The notes under the pieces are model-generated. The model searched no databases. It worked only from the letters and a program-made list of their open reading frames with translations, and was not told where the DNA came from. A program made the position numbers and the translations under genes. Positions 23,991 through 35,090 of a DNA stretch of 64,000 nucleotides are shown one piece after another. The stretch lies in assembly GCF_037392515.1 (NCBI RefSeq), contig NC_090283.1, forward strand, positions 40,068,249 through 40,132,248, in the 5' to 3' direction. The first letter of the stretch is position 1. Each line of letters starts with the position of its first letter. Source of the DNA: Haliotis asinina (lineage: Eukaryota; Mollusca; Gastropoda; Lepetellida; Haliotidae).

Positions 23991-24308
23991 ACTCACAGTA
24001 CCATGCACATTGAACTGGCAGTAAAGTTAGAAAGTGTTTTAGAAAACACTGCCAACAATACAGGAGTGCATATTGCACAGCACAGTGCGATTGTGTCTCC
24101 ATCACTGTTCAAATGACAGGTTTAATATAAAAAGTTGTCGTTGCGTTACGAGATGCAGCTGATGCGCATCGCTAGTGGATAACGTGCTGGTTCAGATTTC
24201 ACACGATCGAGATAAATGTCGGCAGGTGTACAGCAAGCTGAAGAGAGCTGAAATGTAACAGGATACTCGTCCTAATGCGTTTTTTCTGGTTAAAAAACGC
24301 CCGAAACA

Positions 24309-24438
24309 AACGAACGAACGAACGAACGAACGAACGAACGAACGAACGAACGAACGAACGACTGACTGACTGACTGACTGACTGACTGACTGACTGACTG
24401 ACTGAATGAATGAATGAATGAATGAATGAATGAATGAA
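24309..24438. repeat. Three tetranucleotide arrays in series
   Basis: (CGAA)n to about 24360, (ACTG)n from 24361 to about 24404, then (AATG)n to 24437, with no spacer between them. Confidence 0.95.
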
Positions 24439-24568
24439 AAGAAATAAACACCTTCAGGGTAGCCAGTAGCCAATTTATGTCTGAGTGTGCTTTGACTGTT
24501 GTTAAGCACGAGTCCGATATGGAAGCTTCGATGGTTCGCTGGAATGCTCAAGAATCAGTGACTGTGTG

Positions 24569-24716
24569 TATATATAGGGCTGGTTGTGCTGACCACACAA
24601 TAACGGAGTAATACAGGAGCTGTGTCATCATTCGGCCTCTCTACATCTGTCTTCCTCTTCTTCGAGAAAGTTCTCTGTGAAAGATTTAATAGAACTGGTT
24701 CTGTGACAAGACTTTG
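24569..24716 (+). promoter_or_regulatory. Candidate TATA promoter and noncoding first exon
   Basis: TATATATA at 24569-24576 followed by GGGC, a pyrimidine-rich leader without an ATG frame, and a donor CTTTG|GTGAGT after 24716. The arrangement mirrors the TATA-GGGC plus short leader plus donor of the peptide gene on the other strand 3.8 kb away. No partner coding exon was found downstream. Confidence 0.3.
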
Positions 24717-24983
24717 GTGAGTTGATATTATATTTGTGACCCGTTACTTTAGATTTAACTCACCTGCATTGTACTGGAAACCTCTTTTGTAAATCATTGC
24801 ATCTTGCTCTTTGTTCAATACATAATATTGAATATTTCAGACCTGTAGGATTTATATTTTTGCTGTTTCTGAGGGGATTTTTTTTATACCTTATATGACG
24901 GCAAACCGTAAGACAATACATAAGCCTTTGTTATATCCACATATCCGAGACCCGTAAGTTAGGTTACTACCAATACCAATTCC

Positions 24984-24985
<2 letters not shown>

Positions 24986-25029
<44 letters not shown>

Positions 25030-25043
25030 TGAGAGAGAGAGAG
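24986..25043. repeat. (GA)n microsatellite
   Basis: About 58 bp of GA dinucleotides with three interruptions. Confidence 0.95.
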
Positions 25044-25199
25044 ATCTGATATTATTGTAAAAGAGGACCTCTTAACCTCTTAGGCTGGTCAGACAACTGC
25101 AGCTAAGCCTTGGAGAATGGGTTATTATAATTAAAGACTATTCCTACATATGTAAACGTATTTACAACCTTTAGGATATAATCATTATATAAGCAATGT

Positions 25200-26180
25200 T
25201 CTGGCGATTTAATCTTCTGAAGACCATTACCTTTGTTTTAGCAAATTTGATTTACATCAAGTTCACACCGTTTGGAATAAGCTGACAACGAATTCATCTG
25301 TGTTTGCAACTCTTCAACAGATTCAGAAAATATTACAAGATCTTCAGCATACATAGGCAGAGACAGGTATAAGATTTAAACTCGTAAGGTATACAATTAT
25401 CTTTCAGGAAAAAATCAATGACGTAGAATGAAAATAAAATTGGTGATAATACTTCTCCTTGCATTAAGCCCAGACTATTTCTAAATACTGGCTTTTACAA
25501 CTACCGATCCTCACAGGTTACGTTAAGATATAACGGATGGACAACTGATAAAAGCTTCCCTCTAACGCACAATTGTGCAAATTCGAGCCATAATTTACAC
25601 CTATCTACTGAATCAAAAGAGCTTTTAAAATCCACAAAAGTACAATACAACCATTTTTTGCTATTCAGTGTACGACTAATCACTGCTTGGAGCTGAAATA
25701 TAGCATCAACTGCGCTGAGATTCGGACGGAAACCAAAGTGAGCATCGGCAACAGAGTTATGCTTCTCGGCTCAACTGAGGATCCTCTGATTAACAACCCT
25801 TGTCAACAACTTTCCAAAACAACTAATAAGGCCAATCCCTCTATAATTACTAGGAGCTCTTGGATCACCTTGAAAACTGGAATAATAACAGATGAAGCCC
25901 AGCACTCGGGCAAAAACACAATCAAATATTTTATGTGCAATAGGCAAACAATACCAGTCAAATTTAATGAAATATTTATTTATAATGCAATCACGTTCAT
26001 GAGATGTATACCGTTTCAAACCATCTATAGCTTGCTTTATTTAATTCATGATCAAGTTCTGGTAACACATCTGAGTCACCCAGGTTAGCGTCGGTGGCAG
26101 AGATATTTTCATCATTACAATCACAATCCAATATTTTCTGAGGTCATGGTAGAATGTTCATTGCTTGATGTTATTTTAAT
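25200..26180 (-). mobile_element. LINE reverse transcriptase fragment
   Basis: Minus-strand frames show reverse transcriptase blocks in order from high to low coordinate: Q-G-D-P-R-A-P-S-N-Y-R-G-I-G-L-I-S-C, then A-H-F-G-F-R-P-N-L-S-A-V-D-A-I-F, F-V-D-F-K-S-S-F-D-S-V-D-R, G-L-M-Q-G-E-V-L-S-P-I-L-F, and Y-A-E-D in place of the catalytic Y-A-D-D box. The pattern fits a CR1/Jockey-type LINE. Frame changes between blocks and the altered catalytic box show a dead copy. Neither a 5' part nor a 3' tail was identified. Confidence 0.8.
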
Positions 26181-26689
26181 ACAAAAATTGATAACATGCT
26201 TTGTGGTGTTTTCCTTAATAACTGTTCAACTGTTCGCAGGATAATATCGAAATCTGTAAGATTTGACACAGTGCATCGTTACACGTCCTTGAAGAGATGT
26301 GGCGTCAAAAGTCAGTGCACACATTCAGTATCGTGTGTGTCCGGAACTGGCAACGATGACGGATAGAGCTAAAGTCAATTCAGCTAATGTCAATGGCCAA
26401 TTCTAGACTTGGCGTGTACGTCTGAATGATATCATTAGTGTTAATCGCTTTGAGAATGCGCGTGGAAAGGATGTGCTACAGGGCTATATAAATACCCATA
26501 TATATTCCTGAATCACAGACCAGTCAGACTGTCATTGACAATGGCAAGTTGTGCCCGACCATGAGATGTGATGCCTCCCCATACCATGACTCTTTCGAAA
26601 CCTGTCGGTTCCTGACTAGATGCAACCCGGAAACTGTCCTAGCAGTCAAACTGTTAGTCACCAGCACCGATACCTTACAGAACACAGAC

Positions 26690-27235
26690 AGACCATGTCT
26701 ACGTCTACACACCTAGGGAATACAGACCATGTCCACGTCACCACCTTTAGGAAATACAAACAGACCATGTCTACGTCACCACCTTTAGGAAATGCAAACA
26801 GACCATGTCCATGTCACCACCTTTAGGAAATACAAACAGACCATGTCCACGTCACCACCCTTAGGAAATACAAACAGACCATGTCCACGTCACCACCTTT
26901 AGGAAATACAAACAGACCATGTCCACGTCACCACCTTTAGGAAATACAAACAGACCATGTCTAAGTCACCACCTTTAGGAAATACAAACAGACCATGTCC
27001 ACGTCACCACCCTTAGGAAATACAAACAGACCATGTCCACGTCACCACCTTTAGGAAATACAAACAGACCATGTCCACGTCACCACCCTTAGGAAATACA
27101 AACAGACCATGTCTACGTCACCACCTTTAGGAAATACAAACAGACCATGTCTACGTCACCACATTTAGGAAATACAAACAGACCATTTCCATATGTCCAC
27201 CTTTAGGAAATACAAACAGACCATGTCCACACTTC
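26690..27235. repeat. 38-bp minisatellite
   Basis: About 14 copies of 'aggaaatacaaacagaccat' + 'gtccacgtcaccaccttt', very uniform in the centre and diverging at the ends. The first unit has a different junction (tctacacacctag). Confidence 0.93.
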
Positions 27236-27774
27236 CACCTTGAGCTGGTTACGGAGAGAGGCGAGAGTTGACGGATGTATACAGATCTCGTATTACTGAC
27301 AAACACGGTGAGTAGTCTACATTATAGCTGCTTCACACAGTTCAGAAGAATGTACAATGTCATACAAATTTAAACTGACATCGTTTCTCCCGTCTTCGGA
27401 GAAAGCAACAGTAACGAAGAGAGCCACCAAAACAGTTACTTGATAACAGTGGTAGCTTCTACACCGGAACGTCATCTGTCAATATGACTTTACATGTTAA
27501 TTCCAAATATATCATGTATTATATTTGACCAGTTTCTGGCATTGTGTAAAATCCACATTGAGGCAAATCCACTGACTCGTTACCTACAATGCTTAATTAT
27601 TTAAATGTTTACCTTTCTACAGGTAGGCACGTCCAATGTTCAGGTTTTAATCAACCCTCTTTCGATCAAACAGTACATGAAGAAGTTTGGACTCTGGGTA
27701 TATTTCGTCTTAATTTTGACCCCGTTCACAACCATATGGCAGCTCACCAACCACGACAACCACGTGTCTAGTGC

Positions 27775-27970
27775 TCTTGACCCCTCTACAACCATGTCAC
27801 CAGTCGTCAACTAATGACAACCTCTACAACCATGTCACCAGTCGTCAACTATTGACAACCTCTACAACCATGTCACAAGTCGTCAACTATTCACAACCTC
27901 CACAGCCATGTGACCAGTCGACTCCACTGCCCCGCCTTACACAGTCCCGTCCCGTCCCGTCCCGTCCCGT
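27775..27970. repeat. About 37-bp minisatellite then (CCCGT)n
   Basis: Roughly four copies of 'caacctctacaaccatgtca' + 'ccagtcgtcaactattga', followed by a short CCCGT pentanucleotide run near 27944-27970. Confidence 0.85.
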
Positions 27971-28453
27971 CCAATTCCGCATCGCCCCGTCCCTACACTA
28001 CCCTCCACGCCACGCCACGCATCGTCCCGCACCTCACCCTGGTCAGCAAACCTACAACAGGCACCTCCCAACGGTTGATGGACGTATATTGATTTGAAGT
28101 TACTGTTGACATTAGACATGATACGTAGAACTGCTGTGATCCATGGCTGCACCCCCTGCTATTCATATGTGACATTTCGATGTATCAGATATCATTCATT
28201 GATAAGTGTTAGAGATATTCGACACTCAAGGAGTCCATCTGATCAAGAGACCGTGGATGGGCGAACCCAACAATGAAGAAAGCACACACTTTACACTTTC
28301 CATGTTTTACCACCGTCCATGATTCCGCTGGCACAGGTACATTGTTGGTGAAAATGGAAACACCTGACTAATTGTTTGATCGGCATTCTAGAAGTTGGTG
28401 ACTCAAAATTAAAACAAACAATATTATGGATTGCAAATTCTTATTTATTGTAT

Positions 28454-28475
28454 AAAGCGACGTTTCGACGTAGGT
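28454..28475 (-). repeat. Hammerhead-like CGAAACGTCGC relic
   Basis: Minus strand reads CTACGTCGAAACGTCGCTTT, the same word as near 11.6 kb. It may be a remnant of a Penelope-type retroelement end. Too little remains to fold. Confidence 0.25.
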
Positions 28476-28589
28476 TCTGGCATCTTGGGGTTGGGGATGA
28501 TCAGAGCCACTAGTGGTTTAAGGCAATCTGACTGCAAGTCGCTACATCGATCGAATCCTGCTACTTCAGCTCCTCTCACTTTTGACAGC

Positions 28590-28785
28590 CAGAGGGAGCT
28601 GCTTCAAAAGGACAACGTTCGATCCCACACAGCTCGTGTAATAGGTGACTCTCTCGCCAATGAAAACATCTTTGTCCTTCCCTGGCCTTCCAGATCGCCT
28701 GATCTGAAGCCGATCGAGCATCTGTGGGACGAACTTGATCGACGCGTCAGTAAACGTCGTCGTCATCATCATCATCATCATCATC

Positions 28786-28816
<31 letters not shown>

Positions 28817-28945
28817 GACACTTGCAGAACTTGCCATCGCGTTGCAACAGGAATGGCGAAGAATTACTCAAACAGAAATCCGACGAGTTCATGGATCCCA
28901 TACCAAGGCGGTTTCGAGCAAGGGTGGTGTCACCATGTACTGACA
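28590..28945 (+). mobile_element. Tc1-like transposase C-terminal fragment with His run
   Basis: Encodes the catalytic end of a Tc1 transposase: Q-K-D-N-V-R-S-H-T-A-R with the second catalytic Asp, W-P-S-R-S-P-D-L-K-P-I-E-H-L-W-D-E-L with the third catalytic residue (Glu), then Q-T-L-A-E-L and a G-G-V-T-M-Y end before the stop. A CAT repeat (28761-28816) inserts a histidine run between the RRVSKRR stretch and Q-T-L. The frame is still open through it. The N-terminal half is absent. Confidence 0.85.
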
Positions 28946-29551
28946 CCATGACCTCCCCCTTGTGTCAAGACACGTGATGTGTGTGACAACAATACATATG
29001 TTCGTCAGTTTGTCGACATTTTCTATGATCAAGCTTTATCAACTAATGTATACTTATATAGGGCCAATACATATCCTTATTTTGGGCCTATGCGTTTCTT
29101 TTCTTGAAGAGTGTAGTAGTATATGTGTTATTAACCTTGATAGGTGTTGTTCTAGTTGCAGTATTTTAGGTTGTAGTGGTAGTAGTGGTTGTTGTAATAG
29201 TTGGTAGTAGCAGAATGAAGGAATAAATTGATTCCTATTTTTGCTCCAGAATTATGATAACTTTATGTTAGGTAGTTTAATGTGAAATGTCCGTCATCTC
29301 TTTCCCCTTCAGTTTACCTCATACAGTAATATAACATACTCTTCTCCATTCAGCGTCACCACCATATAGCTGAAATATTGCTGAGCGCGGAGTAAAACTC
29401 AACTCACTCAAGTAATCATTCAGTGTCCCAAGGAAATATTCCAGCACAGATATGGTCGAAATGGCATCTTAAGGTTATATTTACAGGCTGCTGATGACAT
29501 TATATCACACATTCTGTGTCACCGTAGAGTATCGAGAATTTGCACACTTGT
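28946..29551. other. Intergenic with a repeat-B end
   Basis: A 3' end of repeat-B lies at about 29355-29415 on the plus strand ('accatatagctgaaatattg', 'ctgagcgcggagtaaaactc' and ACTCACTC). Nothing else recognised. Confidence 0.45.
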
Positions 29552-29640
29552 CTTCCGAGCCTTAGAAACATGTATCTGTCTTCCGAGCCGTAGAAGCCTG
29601 TATCTGTCTTCCGAGCAGTAGAAGCCTGTATCTGTTTATG
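29552..29640. repeat. 28-bp tandem repeat, three copies
   Basis: Unit 'tgtatctgtcttccgagc' + 'cgtagaagcc', nearly identical. Confidence 0.85.
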
Positions 29641-30689
29641 TGTCCTGTTGGTGACAACAATTCCACATCCGCCATGGTTGAGTCACTTGTTGAGTGTTTG
29701 TCTCAACCCTCGCAAAGTAGCATTGATCAATTACAAAAAGAAATATACCGCATATACCGCTAAGCAGCTCATAGACATAAATGAATGTGATAATCATTGA
29801 CTGCCATTATATAACAGAAATAGTGAGATAGCTGTTTAACCATACAGGCTTAGGTGAGCTGACTGTGACCCATGCAGTTGGACAACATGACACTACCACA
29901 GTCATATATTAGTGTTGTGTTACTGTACTACAGCACTGTGGCATGCTTGGATAGTAACATTACCCAGCTGCAGTGTGACGGGATTTGCTGGAAATGTCTG
30001 TTAAGTATCTCGACGATGTGATCTGACAATTGGAAATTTGAATCCATAAATAAACAATCGTTTCTTTTCAATTTATAAACGAGATCCTTAATTTAGACAA
30101 GAGAGAGACACGATGGTAGCTCCTGTGTCATACATGTACGCGCTTTTAACGTGTATTCAAAACATGTCGTAGTACCTAGTGATGGTCTTGTAGTGATGCT
30201 GGTAGAGATGGTGATGGTGTTGATGGTGGTAGTGATGTGGTAGTGTTGGTGATGGTGGTAGTGATGGTGGTGTTCCAGCGTTAGCTACAAATGCAGAAGG
30301 AGACATTTCTGGAGATCGTGAGTACTAAGAGTCACCTGAACACGTCCTGCCTATTTTCTTTCCGCAAAGCCGTAACCACTGAATCCCGATATAGCACATA
30401 CTATACCTGGTGCGTTCGAACACTTTGAACACCAATTTCCAATTATTTGAAACGCAGGGTTTGTATGTGTACTAATTTTGATTTCGTTATCAGAGGGTAA
30501 GGACGCCCGCACTATCGCAACTACCTAGAGAGGAAACCAGAAATGTTGTGACAAGTGCACGTGGAAAACGTAACTGAGCAGCCTTAAGCTGAGATGCTCT
30601 GATTATGACTGCATACACTGACGATAGCGTATTTCAACACCACCTCTGTGTAGATTATGTTTCAAATGTTTGTAAGAATGGTTGTGTGG
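29641..30689. other. Intergenic, no gene seen
   Basis: GATGGT-rich simple sequence at about 30180-30280; otherwise unremarkable. Confidence 0.45.
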
Positions 30690-30965
30690 ACGTGGTTGTG
30701 TGGTGGGATGATGTGGTTGTATGGAGAGATGACGTGGTTGTGTGGTGGGATGACGTGGTTGTATGGAGAGATAACGTGGATGTGTGGTGGGATGGCGTGG
30801 TTGTATGGAGAGATGACGTGGTTGTGTGGTGGGATGACGTGGTTGTATGGAGAGATGACATGGTTGTGTGGTTCTATGGAGGGATGACGTGGTTGTATGG
30901 TGGGATGACATAGTTGTATAGATGGATGACATGGCTGTATGGAGTTATGACGTAGTTGTATGGAG
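30690..30965. repeat. 42-bp minisatellite (two 21-bp half units)
   Basis: Alternating 'ggttgtgtggtgggatgacgt' and 'ggttgtatggagagatgacgt' types, about six to seven pairs. Period 42 keeps all frames open, so the periodic peptides on both strands are not genes. Confidence 0.92.
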
Positions 30966-31200
30966 GGATCCGAGGTTCGCGGCACCCTGAGCCTTAACAG
31001 ATATCCGAGGTTCACAACACCCTAAGCCTTAAGAGATAGGCGAGGTTAACACATCATAAGCCTTAACAGTTATGCGAGGTTCATGGCAACCTTAGCTTTA
31101 ATAGATATCGAGGTTCAAGTACCTTTACCTTTAACAGATATCCGAAGTTCACGACACCATTAGCCTTAATAGATATCCGAGGGTCACGACATCATTAGAC
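30966..31200. repeat. About 38-bp degenerate minisatellite
   Basis: Six diverged copies of 'gatatccgaggttcacgaca' + 'ccctaagccttaaca', directly adjoining the previous array. Confidence 0.8.
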
Positions 31201-32239
31201 CTACATTGGCCTTGTAAAAGTACAGGCAGAAGAAAGTGTAGTTCGTTTTGAGAAAACAATTAGGCACGGGACTGGAACAGTGGTCGCAATGTTGCAAACC
31301 TGTGATCCAAAATTATTTATATCTGAAATACGACTGTGAACATCAAAGCATTCTTATTTGTTTAATTTTAGCTATTATTAAAATGGTTTTATACTTATTG
31401 TTGCAAGGCAGCTGACCACGTAGGGGACGCTGGTATCACTTCTACCTGAAGAAGAAGATGATTTCATAATTATGGAGATATACTAGTAGTACTAAACGAA
31501 ATGTTTTTTTAAAGACGTTATCTGTTTCTAAAATATTGATAATCATAAAGATATTGTTGTTAAAATGTATAATAAACTATAGGCTGCCAAAAATATCATC
31601 CCGTGTCCTCAACCCGTTCCCCTTCCTGGGATACCGTACTCAAAACTCCGATGTCGTGTGATATTTAATTTTTTTTCTGTCAGTTTGCCAAGAGGAATGC
31701 TTGATGAAAACTCAACAAATGACTTTTATCTTCACGATTCAGGGAAACGGGTGATCCACATAGACACACATGATTAAAGCGAGCTCCTATCGAGTCCTCA
31801 CGTGTAATGGCTTGTCGACCTGCATGAAGTGCACATCAATACAGAGGCATAGCATCCATAGCATAGCGGTGTTAAAATACGTAAAAACAAACAGGAATGT
31901 CGAGTGTTTCCAAAGTAAGACCATCATGGAGATTATGTCAGTCAGGTGTAAACTCCGCACGTGCTGTGGGAGGGTAAAAACACGCCCACCCCCACCTACT
32001 CCCCCACCCATCCTCAAGTCGGTGCATGTCATACCGTGAGCCCGTGAGGCTCGTCTCGCGCGGATCGAGTTCGGTCTTGACAGGAGAATCGATGTATATT
32101 TGATAAGTACGTCGAACTTTGTTACCTAAACCAATTAGCCTGATATACATCCGGGCAATCAGCGGGGCTACTCCCGGATAATCAAGGGACGGGGTATTAG
32201 TGTCTTGCATATGACAGGCTATATTCAGGGGAGTGCACG
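31201..32239. other. Intergenic, no gene seen
   Basis: The longest frame (minus strand, 31938-32384) has no recognisable domain and runs into GGTGATG simple sequence. I would not annotate it. Confidence 0.4.
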
Positions 32240-32475
32240 GTGGTGGGGACGTGATGGTGGTGAGTCGAGCTGAGTTGGGCTTTACGTAACGTGGTGGTGA
32301 TGGTGGTGACTTTGGAGACGTGGTGATGATGGCGCGAATATGTGGGTGATGGGGGAGGAGGGTGATGGAGATGTGATGACGCAAAGATGTTGGTGATTAT
32401 GGTGACTGATGGCGGTGGTGATGGCGGTGGTGATGGTGGGGACGTGGTGGCGGTGATGGTGATGACGTGGATCGC
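32240..32475. repeat. GGTGATG-rich simple sequence
   Basis: Imperfect repeats of GGTGATGGTG and GACGTGGTG types. Confidence 0.85.
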
Positions 32476-32923
32476 GTGTGGCTTGTGTAGCTGTTGATGG
32501 GGCTGTCAGTCATTAAGTTGATGGTTATGTCCACCATGTTATCGCATACATATGTACGGTTGTGGGGTTGGTGTTTATAGTGACGCCTGTAATAAACAGA
32601 GCTGGCGATGTCAGTAACGCTGACATTGTCTCGGTGTTAGCCTGCTCAACAGTCCCTGAACCACACTACTTTCCCTTCTACCTACCCCCTCAGCAATACT
32701 AAAGCCCTAAATGAAGCATGTCTGGATTTCACAGGTTCTGAATCTCTGGTCTCCTTGGGGCTCCCACCCACAATGTGGAGTCAGATGGACCACAGGTTCA
32801 GATAGCTACATGGCGATACATGCTTGGAATATCCCCTTGCAGGTGCGTGTAGATGCCGCGGTCGCCCCTTCACCCTGCATCACCTAGGGAGTCTGTGGTG
32901 TGTAAGACGACGACTGCTAACGT

Positions 32924-32924
<1 letters not shown>

Positions 32925-32954
<30 letters not shown>

Positions 32955-33100
32955 AGCAGCAGTAGTAGCAGTAGTAGTAGCAGTAGTAGTAGCCGCTGCT
33001 TGTCAAATGTAGCCAGAGCTCGGTACTGGTATAGTAGCAGTCACAATTATAGCAGCTTGGTCAAGTAGCAGCAGCAATAGCAGCAGTAACAACAATAACG

Positions 33101-33135
<35 letters not shown>

Positions 33136-33140
33136 TGCAG
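32925..33140. repeat. CAT, CAG and TAG trinucleotide arrays
   Basis: (CAT)n, (CAG)n and (TAG)n runs are interleaved, with a second (TAG)n/(CAG)n block at about 33060-33150. Frames through it give Ser, Ala/Val or Ile runs with no context of a gene. Confidence 0.9.
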
Positions 33141-33934
33141 CAGCAGCAGCAACCGTCCACCCGATCCATGCCACTAACTTACCAACCACCGATCTACCCC
33201 ACAAACTCACCGACCACCCGATCCCACTCACCACCCCTCCAGTGTATACAATACATCCAATCTTCTTACAAGGACCAATGTCAGAATTTAATTATGTTGG
33301 TTTCCCGAATTCGGCCCTGATCCAGAAAAGATCACGACATGATTGAAGCCATCTTTCTCAAGTCATTAAAGTGACTGACAATATTCAAGGCACTCGAGTG
33401 AATTACAAATTACAGTCCCCATCGATCAGTGTGCAGAGTACTGTTTTTGGACGGACTTACAAGAAACAAGCTCTTCATCACCGACACACGCGACACCAGT
33501 AAATCCCAGGGAATGGCGACACGGCAAAAACTTATATTCAATATGTTTTGTTTGTAGGAGAATAGTGATTGCTGTGGGCTAACAACCCCGGGTGGTGGAG
33601 TGACGCAACTAGTTGTCTCCTACATAGAAATGTCAAGTAAAACAGGGCCGTTCCGGAGTGCTGTGCCGTGTCAAACTGCTGTAAAAAGAGAGAGCGTGTT
33701 TGGATGTCGGAAGCGAGGGATTATTCTTTCAGATTTTTCAAAAAGATTTTACAGGTCTTTGATAGCACTTTTTACACCAAAGCTGCATTTTTGTTTCTTA
33801 AAGAAACTGATTTATTGGAGCATAGTACAATATGAGCTGATCTCAATGTATGGGTTAGTCTTTCTAAGTCTCCAACAGCAGGTTCCGTAGTTGGGCAGCT
33901 CAAGGTTCATAAACATCCTAAGTAGTGTCTAAAC

Positions 33935-34210
33935 GTGTTTCCAACACCCCATCATTAGTGTGTGCACCTGTCTCGAACACATCGTTACTAGTGTTTGAGG
34001 ATGTCTCCACCATCACCCTGTCAGTGGTGTTTGAAGGTGTCTCCATCACTCCGTCAGTAGTGTTTGAAGGTGTCTCTACCACCCCGTCAGTAGTGTCTAA
34101 AAGTGTCTCCACCACCTCGTTCGCAGTGTCGGAAGGTATCTCCACCACCCCGTCAGTACTGTTTGAAGGTGTCTCTACCACCCCGTCAGTAGTGTATGAA
34201 GGTGTCTCTA
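33935..34210. repeat. 33-bp minisatellite
   Basis: About eight copies of 'gtgtttgaaggtgtctccac' + 'caccccgtcagta'. Frames are open on both strands (11-residue period: VFEGVSTTPSV on plus), and length changes are in threes. A coding repeat cannot be excluded but no flanking exon supports it. Confidence 0.9.
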
Positions 34211-34876
34211 CTCTCTGTGAGCAGTGTCTGAATTTTGTCTCCTCACAACGCAGTAGTGGCTTTGTGAAGGTGTCTCCATCCCCATACATCAAACACTCAC
34301 ACACTTCCCGACACGTAACTGACTTCCACTGTGAAGAGGAAAAGGTGTAAATGTTTCACTGAGGCATTGTCTTTTCTTACTTCTTCCTTAACTGCAGCAG
34401 GGACCACGATCGCATGTTACAGTTGCGCAATGTATAGAGCGTTCTCGGAACTGACAAAAACCTGTACATGCCGACTGCGCCGATTGCTAAAAACTGCCCT
34501 CTTCATTCAAATGCTCTTCCACTGGCTACAACAACGACGATGTGTCACTCCGCCACTCTGAAAGGATGTTTACCTTAGATAATGATACTTGAAGTGGAAA
34601 TCAGGTAAATATGATCTTGAAGATATCACATCATAAATTATCATGATATAAGCTCATGTGGCAGGCGCCAGTTCTGAATATTTTGTTTTGAATAGTTGTG
34701 AGTAGTTGTGAATAGTTTTATCCAATTCAGGAGTTTTATGTTCTGGTATTTTAAAGTTGTTAGGACACTAGTTTTTTTAACTTTTCCTTACTCTGCACTT
34801 GGTGCAACCTATTAAAAGTGAAGCGGTTTTAGCTTAGTCCATGTTTGTCATTATCTCCTGTTTGTTCTAACGACCT

Positions 34877-35090
34877 GTGAAGGTCCCGTGCTAGAATAGG
34901 CCTTCATCACCCCATGCTTGCCATAACAGGCGACTGTGCTTGTCGTAAGAGGCGACTAACGGGATCGGGAGGTCAGGCTCGGTGACTTGGTTGACACATG
35001 TCATCGGTTCCCAATTGCGCAAATCGATGCTTATGATGTTGATCACTGGTTTGTCTGGTCCAGACTCGATTATTTACACACGTACTATTT
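34877..35090 (+). repeat. Repeat-B copy lacking its 3' tail
   Basis: Runs from 'acctgtgaaggtcccgtgct' through 'ggcgactgtgcttgtcgtaa' and 'ttcccaattgcgcaaatcga' to 'gactcgattatttacaca', then stops before the ACTC tail. Confidence 0.8.

Noticed and set aside
26690-27235. CRISPR-like regular spacing
   Set aside because: Units are contiguous 38-bp tandem copies with no unique spacers, in a eukaryotic genome.
30603-31015. Trp/Val- or His/Ser/Thr-rich repetitive frames
   Set aside because: Explained by the 42-bp minisatellite; open on both strands equally.
31938-32384. 148-codon minus-strand frame
   Set aside because: Half of it lies in GGTGATG simple sequence and the rest matches no family.
33918-34350. 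VFEGVSTTPSV-type repeat protein
   Set aside because: A 33-bp minisatellite; the frame is open on both strands and no gene structure surrounds it. Kept as a repeat.
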